From: a virus
IMG/VR virus record: IMGVR_UViG_3300036985_000179
Span: 1-35,199 of that record
Length of the DNA stretch: 35,199 nucleotides
Direction: 5' to 3' (one strand)
In this document: piece by piece, positions 9,509 through 18,113 of the stretch
Layout: the number at the start of each line of letters is the position of its first letter
Numbering within the stretch: position 1 is the first letter of the stretch
Position numbers and translations under genes: made by a program
Notes under the pieces: generated by a model
Told to the model about the DNA's origin: nothing
Seen by the model: the letters and a program-made list of their open reading frames with translations, nothing else
The model's database searches: none

Positions 9509-9895
9509 TTAAGCTAATGTTACAGATAGTTGGCCTGATTCAATCTTAAAAATATCATCAGTTTCAATAGTTTTTGCTGTATTTAAAGCAGTATGATATA
9601 AAAGGTTTCCAGTAGTCAAAGCATCAAAAATTCCAATCCAGCCAACTACACCCCAATCTGCTGTAGCCTGGTCAAAAGTAATATCAGCAGAGTTACTTGT
9701 TACTCCGTTGCTTGGAGCGCTAAATGTAACTACTTTTCTAGCGTAAGAGCCACCGCTAACTTCTGTTCCGCTACCAGCATCAGTAGGATCTGATGTAAAT
9801 AAGCCAACATAAACATTTGTTGGGGATGTAAATGAGGTAGCTCTTAGAGTCACATTTATTAATGCGTTCTCTAAATAATTTGACATTTCAGCCAT
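9509..9895 (-). CDS. Tail fibre/baseplate-type structural protein
   Basis: This 128-residue protein shows the common phage pattern MSNYLENALINVTLRATSF, then YVGLFTSDPTDAGSGTEVSG and YARKVVTF, with DITFDQATADWGVVGWIGIFDA toward the end. This is the widely distributed phage tail protein family often labelled tail fibre protein. The start used has AGGA six bases upstream, and a second in-frame ATG three codons later is possible. It directly follows the adaptor gene, consistent with an early tail-assembly component. Confidence 0.65.
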   Translation of the reverse strand: MAEMSNYLENALINVTLRATSFTSPTNVYVGLFTSDPTDAGSGTEVSGGSYARKVVTFSAPSNGVTSNSADITFDQATADWGVVGWIGIFDALTTGNLLYHTALNTAKTIETDDIFKIESGQLSVTLA

Positions 9896-9903
9896 GTTAA
9901 TTC

Positions 9904-10524
9904 CTATCTAGATGTAATTTTCATTTGTAATGGTATGCCAGAATACTCTCCAGCTTGGTCAGCATCAGAAATATTCTTAATGGCTCTATCGTATAAAAGC
10001 GCCCATGTTTGCGATCTTGCATCATTAATCAAATAAGGCTCTGCCTCTAATAAAGATCCATATAAAAGAGCATCAGGGTAATTAGCAAGGAATACATTGG
10101 AGCTGTTAGTGCTTGAAAGTACAGTAGGTTTGGCATAATAAAGGATCTCCAAAACATACGCAGAGTCTGGAATAGGTGCAAACTGAAACTCTGAGGCCAA
10201 GATTGTGTAAAAAACAGGAAGGCCAGACTCATCTGCCCTAGCATCTCTTGTGAAGGCGCTAGGAGACAGATAAGTTACAGGCATCCGAGGATTTCCCTGT
10301 GTAAACAGATCACGAATCTCTAAAAAATCTGTTGGCAATGATATTCTTGGGTCTGCCCCAGTCATTGTTGCAGTAGCAGACTTTAACATCAATCTAGTGC
10401 GCAACTCCCTAGCAAGGCGAGTTTCTGCAAAACGAACAAAGTCAGTAATTACCGCAGTAAGATCACTTCGGCCTAAATAATTTGCGACTGAAGCCTGTAA
10501 GTCAGAATACGATGTATATGCCAT
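9904..10524 (-). CDS. Head-tail adaptor protein (SU10-adaptor type)
   Basis: This 206-residue protein carries hallmarks of podoviral adaptor proteins: an N-terminal helical pattern YSDLQASVANYLGRSDLTAV followed by FVRFAETRLARELRTR, then ISLPTDFLEIRDLF, and LEILYYAKPTVLS. Such proteins form a twelve-subunit ring below the portal and bind the nozzle. It sits between head genes and tail genes, as expected for an adaptor. Nothing is truncated and the length is usual for the family. Confidence 0.75.
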   Translation of the reverse strand: MAYTSYSDLQASVANYLGRSDLTAVITDFVRFAETRLARELRTRLMLKSATATMTGADPRISLPTDFLEIRDLFTQGNPRMPVTYLSPSAFTRDARADESGLPVFYTILASEFQFAPIPDSAYVLEILYYAKPTVLSSTNSSNVFLANYPDALLYGSLLEAEPYLINDARSQTWALLYDRAIKNISDADQAGEYSGIPLQMKITSR

Positions 10525-10532
10525 ATATGCCT

Positions 10533-11159
10533 TTAATCCTTAATATCATTCCATCCATAGATGTATGATCCAACATGTCCTATCTCCATAGATAAGTCAT
10601 GGTCTACCCATGTCTGTATTCCAGCATCTTTAGCTTTAATACAAAAGTAAATATCTTCACCTAACAGCTTTCCTTTAAGCAATTGCTCAAAGTAGAAATA
10701 AGGCTGGGGAATATCTTTTAGACATGAAGTCTTAATTAGCATAACTCCGCACCCAATAGCGTCTACTTTCCTAATGCCTTTTTCTTTGTTAGAAAGCACC
10801 TCTAACCAATCTACGCTACCATCCTCATTAATCTGGATATTCCTAGCTGTAGGCTTTGGAGGCATCATTCTAGTGGTAGCATTAACCCCTATTATATCTT
10901 TGTTGGCCTTTAAAAGGCGCTCAAATGTATCTTTAGGAAAACGCATATCAGCATCAACAAAAAGGATGTAATCACACCCTTCTGCGACTGCTGTCTTAAT
11001 AAGGCTATTCCTCTGATCGAATATCAGCGTACCTTGCGATGTATATACATTTACCTTATGTTTTGTGTTTGCTGCTAAGTGTCCGACCATGATTGCCAGG
11101 TCAAACGCAGTATTGACTTCCATTAATCCCCTGGCTGGGATACAGATTCCGACTCTCAT
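10533..11159 (-). CDS. Glycosyltransferase (GT-A/GT2-like) in head-tail module
   Basis: This 208-residue protein is a GT-A fold candidate. GICIPARGLMEVNTAFDL opens the nucleotide-sugar site and LIFDQRNSLIKTAV follows. YILFVDADMRFPKDTFERL (about residues 64-82) contains the DxD metal/sugar-nucleotide motif. GCGVMLIKTSCL and EDIYFCIKAKDAGIQTWVDHD fit the acceptor-side and catalytic-base region. The start overlaps the preceding stop by four bases. Placed between capsid and adaptor genes, it may glycosylate virion proteins, or host envelope sugars as a superinfection block. The acceptor is not readable from the sequence. Confidence 0.75.
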   Translation of the reverse strand: MRVGICIPARGLMEVNTAFDLAIMVGHLAANTKHKVNVYTSQGTLIFDQRNSLIKTAVAEGCDYILFVDADMRFPKDTFERLLKANKDIIGVNATTRMMPPKPTARNIQINEDGSVDWLEVLSNKEKGIRKVDAIGCGVMLIKTSCLKDIPQPYFYFEQLLKGKLLGEDIYFCIKAKDAGIQTWVDHDLSMEIGHVGSYIYGWNDIKD

Positions 11160-11500
11160 ACATTGCCCCCACGAGTTCTAAACACCCTGTTATCAGGATT
11201 ATTTAGCCACTTAGCTAATGCTTTTGGGTCTGCAATGTAGTAGCCTCGCATAATCCCCATTTTATTGAGCGTTTCAATAACTAATGGAGGTAGTTCTGCT
11301 ATTTTGTTTCTTGGGTCTAGTGGGGCATTTCCCCACCCAGTTTTACCACTTCGTTCATTAAACTGTCTTTTGGTATGATCTCCAAAATCATTCATGTCCG
11401 TTTCAGAATGAATAATTAAACCACCCTCGCCATCGGCATGAGCTGTCTTAATTATTCCGTCTACTACACCTAAATTGCCTCTCTTACCGAGATCAGACAT
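11156..11500 (-). CDS. Hypothetical protein downstream of capsid gene
   Basis: This 114-residue soluble protein was not recognised. It begins MSDLGKRGNLGVVDGIIKTAH and has a mid-region GLIIHSETDMNDFGDHTK and a C-terminal segment MGIMRGYYIADPKALAKWL. AGGAG lies five bases before the ATG. The gene lies immediately after a hairpin that follows the capsid gene, so its expression may be lower than that of the capsid. A minor head or head-completion role is possible from position only. Confidence 0.6.
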   Translation of the reverse strand: MSDLGKRGNLGVVDGIIKTAHADGEGGLIIHSETDMNDFGDHTKRQFNERSGKTGWGNAPLDPRNKIAELPPLVIETLNKMGIMRGYYIADPKALAKWLNNPDNRVFRTRGGNV

Positions 11501-11514
11501 ACATTCTCCTAGAA

Positions 11515-11540
11515 AAGGGGGTAAGTTTCCCCACCCCCTT
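11515..11540 (-). terminator. Hairpin terminator/attenuator after capsid gene
   Basis: A perfect 8-bp inverted repeat (AAGGGGGT / ACCCCCTT, 11515-11522 and 11533-11540) encloses a 10-base loop. On the leftward strand the stem is followed by TTTTCT. It lies between the capsid stop and the ribosome site of the next gene, so it probably reduces read-through from the strongly expressed capsid message. Confidence 0.7.
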
Positions 11541-11554
11541 ATTCTACATTACTA

Positions 11555-12505
11555 CTAAGCGATTAAGTCAAATGCACCGCCATGAGCAGCTTCGTTGCGT
11601 ACTTCCAAAGTCAATTCTGCCAAGATTTGTGTCTTGTCGCTATCGCCAGCTTTCGCTAGTTCGTTAGTTTGGAATGGGCGGAGGTAAGCCAATGCTGCAT
11701 ACTCAGGATCGAGGATGAGAGCATCACGACTACGCATAAAGCGATTTGGAACGATCTGCAATACACCAAAGTCTGACTGATAAAGGTCAGCACCAGCCAA
11801 GATTGTTGCTTGACCGCTTGTTGGTACTTGGTAACGCTGTGCAGACAAACCAGTAAAGCCTGAAACTACTTGCTTTTGTGCTGGGCTTACAAACAATACT
11901 GATGGAGTGCCACCAGAAACAAACACTTTAGCGATAACATCTTTAAGGATGGTTTCGGTAAATGTACGAGTTGTACCATCTGTACGAGTAGAAACACCAA
12001 CAGTAGTTGGATCAACACCAGTTACAGAAGTACCATTCTTGCTTGTGTTTGTCTTGATGTAAGACAACAAAGAACCCATTTTACGGGCTGTAGAGTTGCT
12101 TGAACCAACAGCTTGACCTTGATTAGCTGTGATAATAGTTTCAATATCACGCTTGATTTCAGAAGAAGCCTTAGCCAATTGATAAGCCTTTTCAGACTTA
12201 CGACCAGCTTTATCAACAGCTTCCAAAGTACCAGAAACTTGCACAGTTTTACCAACGATCTGTGTGTAGTTACCAATACGGGAAGTAGGTGTTAAGTCAG
12301 CAGCAGTAGCATCAGCACCTTCAACTAATGCGTTAGCAGTAGTAGAAGCAGCTAAAGAGTCAGTCTGCCATTCGTGGAAAACACCAGTAGCCTTAGTCTT
12401 GCCAATAGATGACATGATTGGGGTATCTGTAGGGGCGATGTTGTAAATAACATCAGATAAATCTTCACGAGCGCCAATGGCATCGTAGCGATTATAAATA
12501 GCCAT
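11555..12505 (-). CDS. Major capsid protein (DUF5309 / SU10-MCP type)
   Basis: This 316-residue protein matches the DUF5309/SU10-like capsid pattern. The N-terminus holds REDLSDVIYNIAPTDTPIM (the phrase DTP.. near residue 27 is diagnostic), then FHEWQTDSLA, and NYTQIVGKTVQVSGT with the E-loop-like segment. A long helix ASSEIKRDIETIITAN and the C-terminal region LTLEVRNEAAHG follow. It forms an HK97-fold shell. It follows the scaffold gene by 17 bases, the usual order. A strong hairpin lies just downstream, consistent with separate control of this abundant protein. Confidence 0.85.
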   Translation of the reverse strand: MAIYNRYDAIGAREDLSDVIYNIAPTDTPIMSSIGKTKATGVFHEWQTDSLAASTTANALVEGADATAADLTPTSRIGNYTQIVGKTVQVSGTLEAVDKAGRKSEKAYQLAKASSEIKRDIETIITANQGQAVGSSNSTARKMGSLLSYIKTNTSKNGTSVTGVDPTTVGVSTRTDGTTRTFTETILKDVIAKVFVSGGTPSVLFVSPAQKQVVSGFTGLSAQRYQVPTSGQATILAGADLYQSDFGVLQIVPNRFMRSRDALILDPEYAALAYLRPFQTNELAKAGDSDKTQILAELTLEVRNEAAHGGAFDLIA

Positions 12506-12522
12506 GATTTAATTCCTTTAAA

Positions 12523-13503
12523 TTATAAAAATCGTTCAAATAAGCGAGCTGCATCGTTTTTACTGCCTGATTGCCGTAAACGAGCAAACTCTTTTTTCTT
12601 TGCTTCTTGTTCGGAACTTGTCGGATTAGAAGTTCCAGGTTTAAGAGTCTTAGGAGCAGAGGCCACCTTTTTAGTAGCGCCAGCCTTGCCAGCTACGAGC
12701 TTCTCATACTGCATAGCTTTATAGAGCGTTTGTACAGCTCGACTATCATAAACTTGTGAAAGCTCTTGGTCTGAGAATCCAATAGATTTAGCGTATGTAC
12801 GAATATCTCTACGGATTACTTCGGCCTTGGCATCATCCTTAAATTCTGGAATTGCAGTTTTCAGTTTTTCTTGTTCATGTTCGATATGGTTTTGCAACTG
12901 TTGGCCTTGTAGAGCTTGTTGTTCTTGTTGAACACGAACTCGCTCTGCATAAACGGCTTGTAATTGCTTATCTCTTTCGCTACGCTCTGCTACGGCAATT
13001 GCATACGCAATCGGATCTGTTTCCTTGAGTTCTTGCAAGTTCTCAGGTGCAGACTGTTGGTTAAGCAATTGCTCAATAACTTGGAGTCGTTGTGCGTAAG
13101 TATCTCTAGTCTTTGCTGCTTCATCAATCTTTACACGCTCTGCTTCTACAGCTTTGCGTTGTTCCGCTAAAGATTGAGTCTTTTTCTGATAGTCGGCAGT
13201 CCTACTGTAACCATTCAAAAGTTCGTCTAGACTTACTTCCAGTTCCTCGCCATTTGCTTTGACTCGGTACTTAGGAGCTTCCTCTACAACTTCTTCTTGG
13301 CTTTCAGCTTCTTCCACACTTATATCTGATTCCTCGCCCTGTGGCTCATCGTAACTACTTTCGTAGTCGCTAGAGTCATCTGCACTAACCTCTGGGTCAG
13401 CTTGCGCTTCCTTGGTTTGTGGGTCAAGAATAGACATAAATGCGTTAGCTGCACCGCCTATCGTGTTATCTACACTCCCTTGTGGGTTAGTGTTTTCGCT
13501 CAT
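12523..13503 (-). CDS. Scaffolding protein
   Basis: This 326-residue protein is highly acidic at the N-terminus (residues about 35-80 with many Glu, Asp and Ser). Residues about 100-230 form a Gln/Glu/Arg-rich coiled coil (KTQSLAEQRKAVEAERVKID and similar). The basic C-terminus is a short helix-turn-helix-like capsid-binding end (KKKEFARLRQSGSKNDAARL). This is the usual build of phage scaffolds and it lies directly before the capsid gene. The start is placed at the ATG with AAGG eight bases upstream. An in-frame ATG two codons earlier has too short a spacing. Confidence 0.8.
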   Translation of the reverse strand: MSENTNPQGSVDNTIGGAANAFMSILDPQTKEAQADPEVSADDSSDYESSYDEPQGEESDISVEEAESQEEVVEEAPKYRVKANGEELEVSLDELLNGYSRTADYQKKTQSLAEQRKAVEAERVKIDEAAKTRDTYAQRLQVIEQLLNQQSAPENLQELKETDPIAYAIAVAERSERDKQLQAVYAERVRVQQEQQALQGQQLQNHIEHEQEKLKTAIPEFKDDAKAEVIRRDIRTYAKSIGFSDQELSQVYDSRAVQTLYKAMQYEKLVAGKAGATKKVASAPKTLKPGTSNPTSSEQEAKKKEFARLRQSGSKNDAARLFERFL

Positions 13504-13524
13504 TGTCATTACCTTTTATGGTAG

Positions 13525-13755
13525 TTAAAAAAACCTTATTCGCTTCTTATCAATTTCGCTTTGATCTGCGATTGATTGTAGAGAAGCATAAAACTCTTGT
13601 ATAGCTCTCAGTTTAACTAGGGCTTTTTCTCTGCCTTCTATGTCATCTTCATGAGAGTTAAAAATACAACTTTTGTAGAACTCCACCTGAGTTTCATATA
13701 ACTCAGTAAAGAACTCATCATTTAAATAGACTTTTGCTCTTTCAGCTTTGTTCAT
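13525..13755 (-). CDS. Small hypothetical protein after portal
   Basis: This 76-residue, charged, largely helical protein begins MNKAERAKVYLNDEFFTELY and contains EGREKALVKLRAIQEFYASL. Comparable small proteins lie between portal and scaffold in many podoviruses, without known activity. It overlaps the end of the portal gene by four bases (ATGA type), so it is probably translated with it. No catalytic residues are visible. Confidence 0.6.
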   Translation of the reverse strand: MNKAERAKVYLNDEFFTELYETQVEFYKSCIFNSHEDDIEGREKALVKLRAIQEFYASLQSIADQSEIDKKRIRFF

Positions 13756-15800
13756 TCCATCCTCATTGATTCAGCAACTTTTAAACGAGTATCAGCTTGA
13801 AACTGAGCAGTTTTTAGCTCTAACTGAGCAGCAGCCTTTTCACGCTCTAACTGAATATCTGCGCTTGCCTTCTCTCTAGCTAATTGAATGTCAGCCTGGG
13901 CTTTCATTTGATCTGCTTGGATCTTAGCTTGTAACTTAGCTTGCTCACCTTGGATCTGTGCTTGAGTCTGGGCAATGTAAGCCTGTACTGCTGGGTCTTG
14001 TGGGGCTTGCTGTGGAGGAGGAGGCGCAGAAATCTGAGCATCTAACTCTGGGCTAATCTCTTTAAAGAACTCGTTAGAGTCCTTATAACCAGCAGCTTCA
14101 ATAAAGCGACCCAATGTATTACGATACTGGCCTACTGTAACCAATGGGTTAGAGAGTCCTTGAGTTTGTAGGATCTGCTCTTGCTTCTGTAGAACCATTG
14201 CAGCCATAGCCATTTGTTGATCTTTGTTACCAGTACCTAGACCGACATTAATGCTTACATCGTAGTTGTTCTTCCACTCTCTAGGATCAATAGATACATA
14301 CTTACCACGCAAGCGCACTACTCTGGCTTTATCTTGGTACTTGCATAACAGATGGAAGATACCGCTAAACAAGTCTTTTACACCAGTATCAGCAAAGATA
14401 CGAGCAATCATCTCTAAGCGACCAGATCCAGCCTGTTGCATTGCTGCGATTGCTGTAGCTGTAGTATTTTGTAGAATGTTTGCATCTAAACCTTGTGAAG
14501 TCTGTGTTACACCAGAACGCTTCTGCAATACATTGTCCATGTAGTCAAGCATTGGAAAGGATTGAGCAGCAGTAGGAGGAACAGTCAAGGCTTGTACTGC
14601 GCCCTGTGACTTCATCCGCACTACACCATTAGGAGCTACAGTCAGCAAGTCATCCATGTTTACTTGACCATCAATTGCTGTCATACGAGGCATATTGGTA
14701 AGGTACAAGTTATCTAGGATTTGACGGGTAATCGTAGACTTAATTAACTGAATGTCCATTGCTCTATCAGCCAAACTTTGACCAAAGAACTTGTGGGGCA
14801 TAGGAATAGGGCATACAGAAGCAAAAGGAATGTGGTCTACTTCTTCTTTATCCAAGACTGTAGTCATGCCAGCGTAAGTAACCTTAACCAGCTCTGCCAT
14901 GCCGTCATTGTCTAAGTCTGTACGGATATAACACTCAAACACTTCAATCTCTTGCATCGAGAAGTCTAAGGATTGAGTTTCATCTGGCATCTCGCCACGA
15001 TCAAAACGAGCAATACGCTCTTGAGAGTAAGTTAGATCGCTATAAGCTGGCAGATTATCTACAGTATCTTTAGAATAACCAGCAGCAATTAAGTCTGAGC
15101 GAGTCATCATTACTCTGTGCGCTACAAATCGAGCATTGTTAATAGACTTATCCCGTTTAGAGATCAAGAACTCCTCTGGAGGTACATTCTCTACTTTTAC
15201 TCTGCCAGCTTCTTTCTTCTTCTTAATCACTACATCGTAAGAGAATGTAGCTGGAATAGACATACCGCTAACAGGATCAAAGCTCTCAGGAGTGATCTCG
15301 TTCATGTTTTGGCTTACTAACTCCATCTCATCGTCTGCAAAGAGCATGGTCAGTTCTTCTGCATTGAGATTCTTGTATTTTTCTTTAATAGGATCTTCGC
15401 TATCTTCCCACCAGTATTTAACGATTCCGTTCTTTTGTAGAAGGGCATCCTTAAACCAATTGTGCATCATAATCACACCATCGTTATCTTGGAAGAATAC
15501 GAGGTTGCAATACTCTGTAGCCTGTTTAGCTGCTTCTTCATCGCCAGGGAACTTAGGCTCAAAGCGTACTAATTCGTCAGACTGTGTAAAGATACGGAGA
15601 AGCTGTGGCAATGCACCATCTACTACTTCGGCTACTTCACCAGTAACAATAGACGAACGGCCTTCTACCTCGTTGCCGTATGGCTCACGATTATAGTAGT
15701 TAATCGCTTTAGAACGATCCTCTGTGGTTTCTGTTTGCACATAACCAATAGAGTTCTCGATCTCAGCATCTAGTATGCCTTTTAGCTTATTGTCATCCAT
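13752..15800 (-). CDS. Portal protein (P22 gp1-like)
   Basis: This 682-residue protein follows the long P22-type portal plan: an N-terminal clip/wing region (SSIVTGEVAEVVDGALPQL), PPEEFLISKRDKSI, and CPIPMPHKFFGQSLADRAMDIQ (motif of the stem domain). LDANILQNTTATAIAAMQQA and a crown follow. The last about 100 residues form a Gln/Ala/Lys-rich coiled-coil barrel. Twelve copies form the DNA entry channel and contact the terminase. The gene overlaps the small gene behind it and starts three bases after the terminase large subunit. Confidence 0.85.
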   Translation of the reverse strand: MDDNKLKGILDAEIENSIGYVQTETTEDRSKAINYYNREPYGNEVEGRSSIVTGEVAEVVDGALPQLLRIFTQSDELVRFEPKFPGDEEAAKQATEYCNLVFFQDNDGVIMMHNWFKDALLQKNGIVKYWWEDSEDPIKEKYKNLNAEELTMLFADDEMELVSQNMNEITPESFDPVSGMSIPATFSYDVVIKKKKEAGRVKVENVPPEEFLISKRDKSINNARFVAHRVMMTRSDLIAAGYSKDTVDNLPAYSDLTYSQERIARFDRGEMPDETQSLDFSMQEIEVFECYIRTDLDNDGMAELVKVTYAGMTTVLDKEEVDHIPFASVCPIPMPHKFFGQSLADRAMDIQLIKSTITRQILDNLYLTNMPRMTAIDGQVNMDDLLTVAPNGVVRMKSQGAVQALTVPPTAAQSFPMLDYMDNVLQKRSGVTQTSQGLDANILQNTTATAIAAMQQAGSGRLEMIARIFADTGVKDLFSGIFHLLCKYQDKARVVRLRGKYVSIDPREWKNNYDVSINVGLGTGNKDQQMAMAAMVLQKQEQILQTQGLSNPLVTVGQYRNTLGRFIEAAGYKDSNEFFKEISPELDAQISAPPPPQQAPQDPAVQAYIAQTQAQIQGEQAKLQAKIQADQMKAQADIQLAREKASADIQLEREKAAAQLELKTAQFQADTRLKVAESMRME

Positions 15801-15802
15801 AT

Positions 15803-17068
15803 TTACACAATCCAGTTTGTTTTAACATTTATGGGCTTATCCCATGTATACGGCTTTTCATCTAAACCTACTGCAACATACCGCCAAGCATCGGCAGCGT
15901 GGGAATTTTGGTCATGTAAAGGCTTATCGCTAAACATTTTAGTATCGGGATCAACTGCGTACCGATAATGCCTTAATGCCTGTAATCCTTCTGAGCAACG
16001 ATTGGTATCAAAATAGCAACGATTCATCAACATTCGTGCAGCGTTAATACCATCAGCAATACTCAGTTTAGGAGTAATCCTTACTGGCAATCCCATTCCT
16101 TCAATAATCTCTTTTGTGCTGCGCCCTGTCATATTCTTGTGTTCTGCATCATGCGGAAGCCAATGATCCCTATAAGTGTAGCCCTTTTCATGCAAAAGTT
16201 TTACATAGAAATCAATTGTCTTTTGGCAATCCTGATAGAAGTCTATGATCCGAATCTCGCCACCTGGCAAGGTTTGTACGAACCAAATGCTTGTCATATC
16301 AGACCAGCCAAGATCCCAAAATGTACTTACAAGTATTGCTTTATCTACAGGCACATCTTTAATGCGATTATCTTCTTGAGCTTTACGCAGCTCTGTAGCA
16401 TATACAGCGCCATCCAATATCTGCCTTGTATTGCCTTCCCATACATTGAGATAAGCATCTACATCTCTAGCCTTTAAATCTTCCATCTCACTTCTGAGAA
16501 CAGAAGGAAACCAAGGATTGTCCGACCAGTTTACTTTTACTACTTTAGCGTTACTAGGAGGAATAACTACAAAGCGCTTGTAGGTTTCATCTGTATCTAG
16601 CTCTGGATTAAATGTTACCCAGATCTCTGAGTTTTCCTTACGAATAGTAGGAATCAATACATCCCATGAGCTTTTAGATGTAGTCTGGGCTTCTTCTACC
16701 CAGCAGATGTCTACACCCTCAAACGACTTAATTTTAGTAATGTTGTGCTTTAATCCAGCAAACAGGAACTCTGTTCCGTTCCTACCAAAGATACTGGTAT
16801 TTTGTACAGTATAGAAGTCATCTAACCCCATAGACTTAATCTGATCTGCTAACAGAGCATGAACAGAGTCAGAGATAGACACTTGGAACTCACGAGCGCA
16901 TAACACCCTAATCTTTCGTCTACGGCCTGTAGCAAGCAATACTCTAGCTACTGTCCAAGACTTAGAGCTACCACGACCACCATACACAATCTTGTAGCGA
17001 TGATCTTCCAGCAAGCACTCTAGCTTCTCTGGAATCTCTAAACTTAATTTTTCTTCTGCTTCGATCAC
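15803..17068 (-). CDS. terL: Terminase large subunit (PBSX/Terminase_3 type)
   Basis: This 421-residue DNA-packaging motor carries an ATPase Walker A motif GGRGSSKS (residues 30-37) and a Walker B strand VDICWVEEA (119-127). The coupling region has VTFNPELDTDE (151-161). The nuclease domain has acidic residues in WDLGWSDMT (251-259, first Asp 252), in LPHDAEHKN (304-312) and in HAADAWRY (390-397). The domain order and length fit the PBSX-type Terminase_3 family. The gene overlaps the small-subunit candidate by four bases. Circular permutation of the genome would suit headful packaging, but no pac site could be identified. Confidence 0.92.
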   Translation of the reverse strand: MIEAEEKLSLEIPEKLECLLEDHRYKIVYGGRGSSKSWTVARVLLATGRRRKIRVLCAREFQVSISDSVHALLADQIKSMGLDDFYTVQNTSIFGRNGTEFLFAGLKHNITKIKSFEGVDICWVEEAQTTSKSSWDVLIPTIRKENSEIWVTFNPELDTDETYKRFVVIPPSNAKVVKVNWSDNPWFPSVLRSEMEDLKARDVDAYLNVWEGNTRQILDGAVYATELRKAQEDNRIKDVPVDKAILVSTFWDLGWSDMTSIWFVQTLPGGEIRIIDFYQDCQKTIDFYVKLLHEKGYTYRDHWLPHDAEHKNMTGRSTKEIIEGMGLPVRITPKLSIADGINAARMLMNRCYFDTNRCSEGLQALRHYRYAVDPDTKMFSDKPLHDQNSHAADAWRYVAVGLDEKPYTWDKPINVKTNWIV

Positions 17069-17382
17069 TCTGGACGCTTGATAATGAACTCAATCTGTTT
17101 CAGTTCGATAGCTTCACCATCTACACCACTAATCTCTGTGGCCTGTACTGCTTTGCCATCTACACGATCAATCACTTCCTTGATAGCCCAAGGCTCGCCA
17201 TCTTCAGCAGCCTTTACTAGCTTCTCTGCGATATTGCGTAACTTACGGCTATCTTCTTGAACCAAGGCTACTCTGAGCTGGTTGTAGAACAGCTTTCCCT
17301 TCTTGCCGTTTTGATTTCCTATAGGAGCGCCACGCCCATTTGAGGCAATTTCTACATTGTTGTTTTCTAAAGCGTTTTCCAT
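17065..17382 (-). CDS. terS: Putative terminase small subunit (DUF5681-like)
   Basis: This 105-residue basic protein opens with the RGAPIGNQNGKKGK motif frequent in DUF5681-like and small-terminase proteins, followed by LRVALVQEDSRKLRNIAEKL and a WAIKEVIDRVDGK segment that often accompanies terminase. The start has AGGGA five bases upstream. It directly precedes and overlaps the large subunit, the usual place of the DNA-recognition subunit. The assignment rests on context and motif, not on a visible helix-turn-helix. Confidence 0.7.
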   Translation of the reverse strand: MENALENNNVEIASNGRGAPIGNQNGKKGKLFYNQLRVALVQEDSRKLRNIAEKLVKAAEDGEPWAIKEVIDRVDGKAVQATEISGVDGEAIELKQIEFIIKRPE

Positions 17383-17421
17383 TCCATTCCCTATGGGTTG
17401 ATGGTTGATGATGTAGTTATT

Positions 17422-17952
17422 CTACAACAGTTTCTTAATCCCGTAGAAATATAGATCTCTTGTGGCCTCTCCTACTCCAAACTCATAAGCAGAAAACATA
17501 CTGTCTATATTGAGATTGTCTAAAAAGTCTTGCTCTGTTAAGTTCTTGTAGTAATCATCGCAGAATGGGGCATCGGCTGGGCTAGTACGCTTAGTACCAT
17601 GCTCTGCCCTTCCTGTAGTAGCACATGACATAACGATTAAACCGCCAGGCTTTGTCATCCTGTGCATATTTGCAAATGTTAGTATCCACTCAGGGTTATG
17701 CTCAAAGCACTCGCATGAAATACAAGTATCAAATGTATTATCTTCTTCGCTGTAATCTTGGCCTTGGCATACAACATCTACGCCTTTTCCTTCACCTAGA
17801 TCTATTCCGATGTACTCGCAGTCTTGAAAAAACTGCCTAACAGACCCATTTATATCTAAGCTGCCTACTTCTAACACTTTAGCGTTTTGAAAGTTATTAG
17901 GGTAATACCTAGATACTGCTTTTACAAAGTCAAACTGTTGTTGATGAGCCAT
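17422..17952 (-). CDS. Class I SAM-dependent methyltransferase
   Basis: This 176-residue protein has motif I AKVLEVGSLDINGS (about 24-37). An acidic end of strand 2, CEYIGIDLGEGKGVDVV, follows. The region DNTFDTCISCECFEHNPEW (Methyltransf_11-like motifs II/III) and the strand MTKPGGLIVMSC complete the Rossmann core. The target could be a small molecule, sugar or protein, and no DNA methyltransferase NPPY/DPPY motif is present. It is placed between the DUF6496 gene and terminase, near one glycosyltransferase, so a role in modifying a glycan is conceivable but not shown. Confidence 0.72.
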   Translation of the reverse strand: MAHQQQFDFVKAVSRYYPNNFQNAKVLEVGSLDINGSVRQFFQDCEYIGIDLGEGKGVDVVCQGQDYSEEDNTFDTCISCECFEHNPEWILTFANMHRMTKPGGLIVMSCATTGRAEHGTKRTSPADAPFCDDYYKNLTEQDFLDNLNIDSMFSAYEFGVGEATRDLYFYGIKKLL

Positions 17953-18113
17953 TACTTTTTGTAACGGGCAGACTTAGCAGCTTCGCTGATAGCAATGGCG
18001 ATAGCCTGTTTAGGATTCTTAACGACTTTGCCACCTTTACCAGAATGTAAAGTTCCTTCTTTGAACTCTCCCATTACATTACCAATCTTGGCTTGTTTTT
18101 TAGGCATCTTCAT
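17952..18113 (-). CDS. DUF6496-like small basic protein
   Basis: This 53-residue basic protein fits the DUF6496 pattern: KKQAKIGNVMGEFKEGTLHS, then GKVVKNPKQAIAIAISEAAK and a lysine-rich end. The start chosen has GGAG seven bases before the ATG inside the end of the previous gene (14-base overlap). A longer upstream reading is only the shadow of that gene. The family is common in phages and bacteria of unknown function. The net positive charge suggests nucleic-acid contact. Confidence 0.65.
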   Translation of the reverse strand: MKMPKKQAKIGNVMGEFKEGTLHSGKGGKVVKNPKQAIAIAISEAAKSARYKK

